Source of the DNA: Arthrobacter sp. JZ12
GTDB taxonomy: Bacteria; Actinomycetota; Actinomycetes; Actinomycetales; Micrococcaceae
Direction of reading: 5' to 3'
Assembly: GCF_035189165.1 (NCBI RefSeq)
Contig: NZ_CP045246.1
Location: 372,001 to 436,000, forward strand
Length of the DNA stretch: 64,000 nucleotides
Positions 62,301 to 64,000 of this stretch are shown here, in pieces. A model generated the notes under the pieces. It saw only the letters and a program-made list of their open reading frames with translations. It ran no database searches and was not told where the DNA came from. Positions within the stretch are counted from its first letter, which is position 1, and every line of letters starts with the position of its first letter. The translations under genes and the position numbers were made by a program.

Positions 62301-63060
62301 CCTGGGTTTCGGGATCAAGTGGAATATGGGCTGGATGCATGACTCGCTTCAGTACATCTCCGAAGACCCGATCAACCGGATGTACCACCACGGCAAAGCC
62401 ACGTTCTCGATGGTGTACGCGTATACCGAGAACTTCATGTTGCCGATCAGTCATGACGAGGTTGTTCACGGCAAGGGCTCCCTGCTTCGCAAGATGCCAG
62501 GGGACCGTTGGCAACAGCTTGCGAACGTCCGCGCTTACCTGGCATTCCAGTGGGCGCACCCCGGCAAGCAGCTGATTTTCATGGGCTCAGAGTTCGCCCA
62601 GGAATCAGAATGGTCCGAACAACGCGGCCTGGACTGGTGGGTTGCCGAGACCATCCCTCACAAGGGAGTGCAGGAACTCGTTCGGAAGCTCAACACGGTT
62701 TATCGCAATACGCCGGCGCTGTACGTCCGCGACAACGATCCCTCAGGTTTCCAATGGATCAACGAAAACGACGGCGCCCGCAACACGCTGTCCTTCATTC
62801 GTTGGGACACCCAGGGCAACCCCGTTGTTTGTATCGCTAACTTCTCGGGGGCGCCTCATGAGGGGTACCGGGTTGGGATGCCCTGGGCCGGTCAGTGGAC
62901 GGAACTGCTCAACACCGACGCCGAGGAGTATGGCGGTTCAGGGGTAGCGAACGTGGGCACCATTGAGGCTATCGAGGGGGCGCAAAACGGTCTGCCGGCC
63001 TATGCCGACCTGCGGGTGCCGCCGCTTGGTGTCCTGTACCTGACACCAGCCCAGGGGTGA
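59398..63060 (+). CDS. glgB: maltokinase-GlgB fusion (maltokinase plus 1,4-alpha-glucan branching enzyme)
   Basis: A single 1220-codon frame. Residues 1 to about 465 are a maltokinase making maltose-1-phosphate: QRWFPAKGR start, ILKFFRVL, kinase loop [11 protein letters not shown], and metal site VLDFEGEP. From about 500 on it is GlgB, which adds alpha-1,6 branches (GH13_9): CBM48-like [13 protein letters not shown], nucleophile Asp in [11 protein letters not shown], Glu in [22 protein letters not shown]. At the junction a GTG at 60838 (VDSAQQQE) with GAAAGG upstream could start an independent 740-residue GlgB, the normal length. So either a fusion, two products, or both are made. It is the last gene of glgE-treS-mak/glgB. 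Confidence 0.93.
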   Translation: MGTLTPSLSELLTGWMSTQRWFPAKGRDLTISQVGGFSLEDPAGEVGLEVYLVAVESGRRTDVVNVPLTFRTVPLAGAEAGLVGEANHPDLGTCYVYDGTHDPVFIAAWTELIRTGGKTADGGAEGTALGDFGSTAPVQPAADISVLGGEQSNTSVVIDAGGTPMILKFFRVLAAGESPDVQVSAKLTAAGSKDVPNTFGWVMGSWRDAQSQSERTTGHLSVLREFIPGSRDAWRNAVSALEAGRSFTGEASELGRVIARIHLQLAKAFGSRSATASETDEFRDSLAGRIEWAWREAGSVVGPYDGQIDAILTEVKGLDNLPELQRIHADLHLGQILATRDGGWLVLDFEGEPLRPAAERSVPDVPIRDVVGLVRSLEYAAGIGVHESTVSAEAAQTWSVEAVDAFLKGYSNEAATAVDRDGALFRALWLDKALYEVVYELRNRPDWVDVPVAAVRRMLKGGGSEPGHTSAQSIGTKGTTVDSAQQQETRESLDNPIPVDHDILHQVSEGRYYQPHAVLGAHLDQHGHVTIRTLRKLADSVTVVTGNGRVRLNHEHNGVWVGVLEAERAGHVPDYRLEVTYGGEPQTADDPYRFLPTLGEIDMHLIAEGRHETLWTALGAHVRRYASALGEVSGVSFAVWAPNAQAVRVKADFNGWDGSVHAMRSLGSSGIWELFVPGAEAGACYKFEILGRDGQWREKADPMARGTEVPPLTGSRVVESRYSFGDDTWMQERKTKDPHNGPMSVYEVHLGSWRLGLNYRQLAEQLVEYVTWQGFTHVELMPVAEHPFGGSWGYQVTSYFAPTSRFGHPDDFKYLVDKLHQAGIGVIMDWVPAHFPKDEWALARFDGETLYEHGNPQLGEHPDWGTLIFDFGRREVRNFLVANALYWLEEFHIDGLRVDAVASMLYLDYSRQDGQWQPNRYGGRENLEAISFLQEVNATAYKRVPGIVMIAEESTAFDGVTRPTSHGGLGFGIKWNMGWMHDSLQYISEDPINRMYHHGKATFSMVYAYTENFMLPISHDEVVHGKGSLLRKMPGDRWQQLANVRAYLAFQWAHPGKQLIFMGSEFAQESEWSEQRGLDWWVAETIPHKGVQELVRKLNTVYRNTPALYVRDNDPSGFQWINENDGARNTLSFIRWDTQGNPVVCIANFSGAPHEGYRVGMPWAGQWTELLNTDAEEYGGSGVANVGTIEAIEGAQNGLPAYADLRVPPLGVLYLTPAQG

Positions 63061-63095
63061 GTGTTCCGGCTCGCGCCGGACGGTAGCAAAGCTGT

Positions 63096-63129
63096 CCCCG
63101 GCGGTGGATTTACAAATCCGCCGTCGGGG
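63096..63129 (+). terminator. 15-bp hairpin after glgB, overlapping rRNA promoter P1
   Basis: Arms 63096-63110 and 63115-63129 pair over 15 bp with two G-T wobbles and a 4-nt loop (TACA). It may end the glg operon, though no T-tract follows. It includes the -35 hexamer of the first rRNA promoter. Confidence 0.5.
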
Positions 63130-63138
63130 TGCTAGAGT
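63109..63138 (+). promoter_or_regulatory. rRNA promoter P1
   Basis: TTTACA (63109-63114), 18-nt spacer, TAGAGT (63133-63138). The -35 hexamer lies in the loop and 3' arm edge of the hairpin. Confidence 0.6.
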
Positions 63139-63238
63139 TTATTCCCGCGCCAACGAAGACCTTGTGTCCGGCCGACATTCACAACACGCGAAGCCAGAGT
63201 GATTCTGAGCGCCGCGATCTGTGTGAAGAAGGGCGGAT

Positions 63239-63267
63239 TTGACGGGGTGGGGTTTGGTGGGTAAGTT
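63239..63267 (+). promoter_or_regulatory. rRNA promoter P2
   Basis: TTGACG (63239-63244), 17-nt spacer, TAAGTT (63262-63267); close to the sigma-A consensus. About 225 nt before the mature 16S end. Confidence 0.7.
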
Positions 63268-63492
63268 AGAGAAGTTGCTCCGGAGCGATGATGCGGCCTT
63301 GAGGGTTGTGTTTGGTGCCGGGTGCTTCTGTTGTTTGAGAACTCAATAGTGTGCCATGTTTGTTGATACCGATTTTTTGATTGGTTGATTGCTGGTCATC
63401 CTGCCCCTGTGGGGTGGCTGGTTTTTAGCTGGTTTCGAATTTTGTGCAGCATGGGCCTTCTTTTTCCGGGGGTTTGTGTTGTGTCTGTATTT

Positions 63493-64000
<508 letters not shown>

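Larger units (their letters stand above)
63061..63492 (+). other. rRNA operon promoter and leader region
   Basis: 432 nt without protein genes. It contains a hairpin overlapping a first promoter, a second consensus-like promoter, and a conserved-looking leader segment TTTGAGAACTCAATAG at about 63334-63349 typical of actinobacterial pre-16S processing and antitermination regions. Confidence 0.8.

Overview
The window is high-GC actinobacterial chromosome. The start of the 16S rRNA gene at the right end, an isoprenoid/CarD block arranged as in mycobacteria, and the codon use all point to the Micrococcaceae, most likely an Arthrobacter-like organism. Genes are dense on both strands. Many are preceded by a -10 hexamer (TANNNT or close) only 6-7 nt before the start codon, which suggests widespread leaderless transcription.

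Layout. 1-11.4 kb: a truncated SDR, tadA/upp, a receiver-less winged-helix regulator with a SixA-like phosphatase, a flavin disulfide oxidoreductase, tRNA-Arg(ACG), pckG (GTP-type PEP carboxykinase) behind a CRP-like site, manB, a RecQ-family helicase with a phosphoribosyltransferase-like tail, and tRNA-Ser(GCU). 11.5-23 kb: an S9 peptidase, a short UvrA paralogue, a large FAD/NAD(P)-binding protein, a secreted ExeM/NucH nuclease, a septum-formation-type lipoprotein, tRNA-Ser(UGA) and a quinone oxidoreductase. 23-33 kb: the CstA/YbdD pyruvate-uptake pair, a proteasome activator (Bpa) with an uncharacterised partner gene, an aldo/keto reductase, a lactonase-type beta-propeller, amylosucrase, and a zinc formaldehyde-dehydrogenase-like enzyme with a small membrane protein.

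33.19-35.69 kb is a compact integrated element bounded by a perfect 47-bp direct repeat. The repeat is the 3' part of tRNA-Thr(CGU). The element carries a tyrosine recombinase and only two cargo genes, a DUF4145-type protein and a three-helix membrane protein, with overlapping start and stop codons. This is the best candidate in the window for an undescribed system, possibly a defence or stress module.

35.8-49.6 kb is housekeeping: a tmk-holB-TAP-lipoprotein operon, a trans-sulfuration enzyme, DUF2516, a methyltransferase divergent from gpmA, phoU divergent from senX3-regX3 with a PHO-box-like array, an LpqE-like lipoprotein, and carD, ispD-ispF, cysS. 49.7-63.1 kb starts with rlmB and then holds an alpha-glucan block: glgX, glgP, and a tightly overlapping operon glgE-treS-(mak/glgB). 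TreS makes maltose from trehalose, maltokinase phosphorylates it, GlgE polymerises maltose-1-phosphate, GlgB branches the glucan, and GlgP/GlgX degrade it. Maltokinase and GlgB are joined in one uninterrupted frame. The last 0.9 kb holds tandem rRNA promoters and the 5' third of a 16S rRNA gene.
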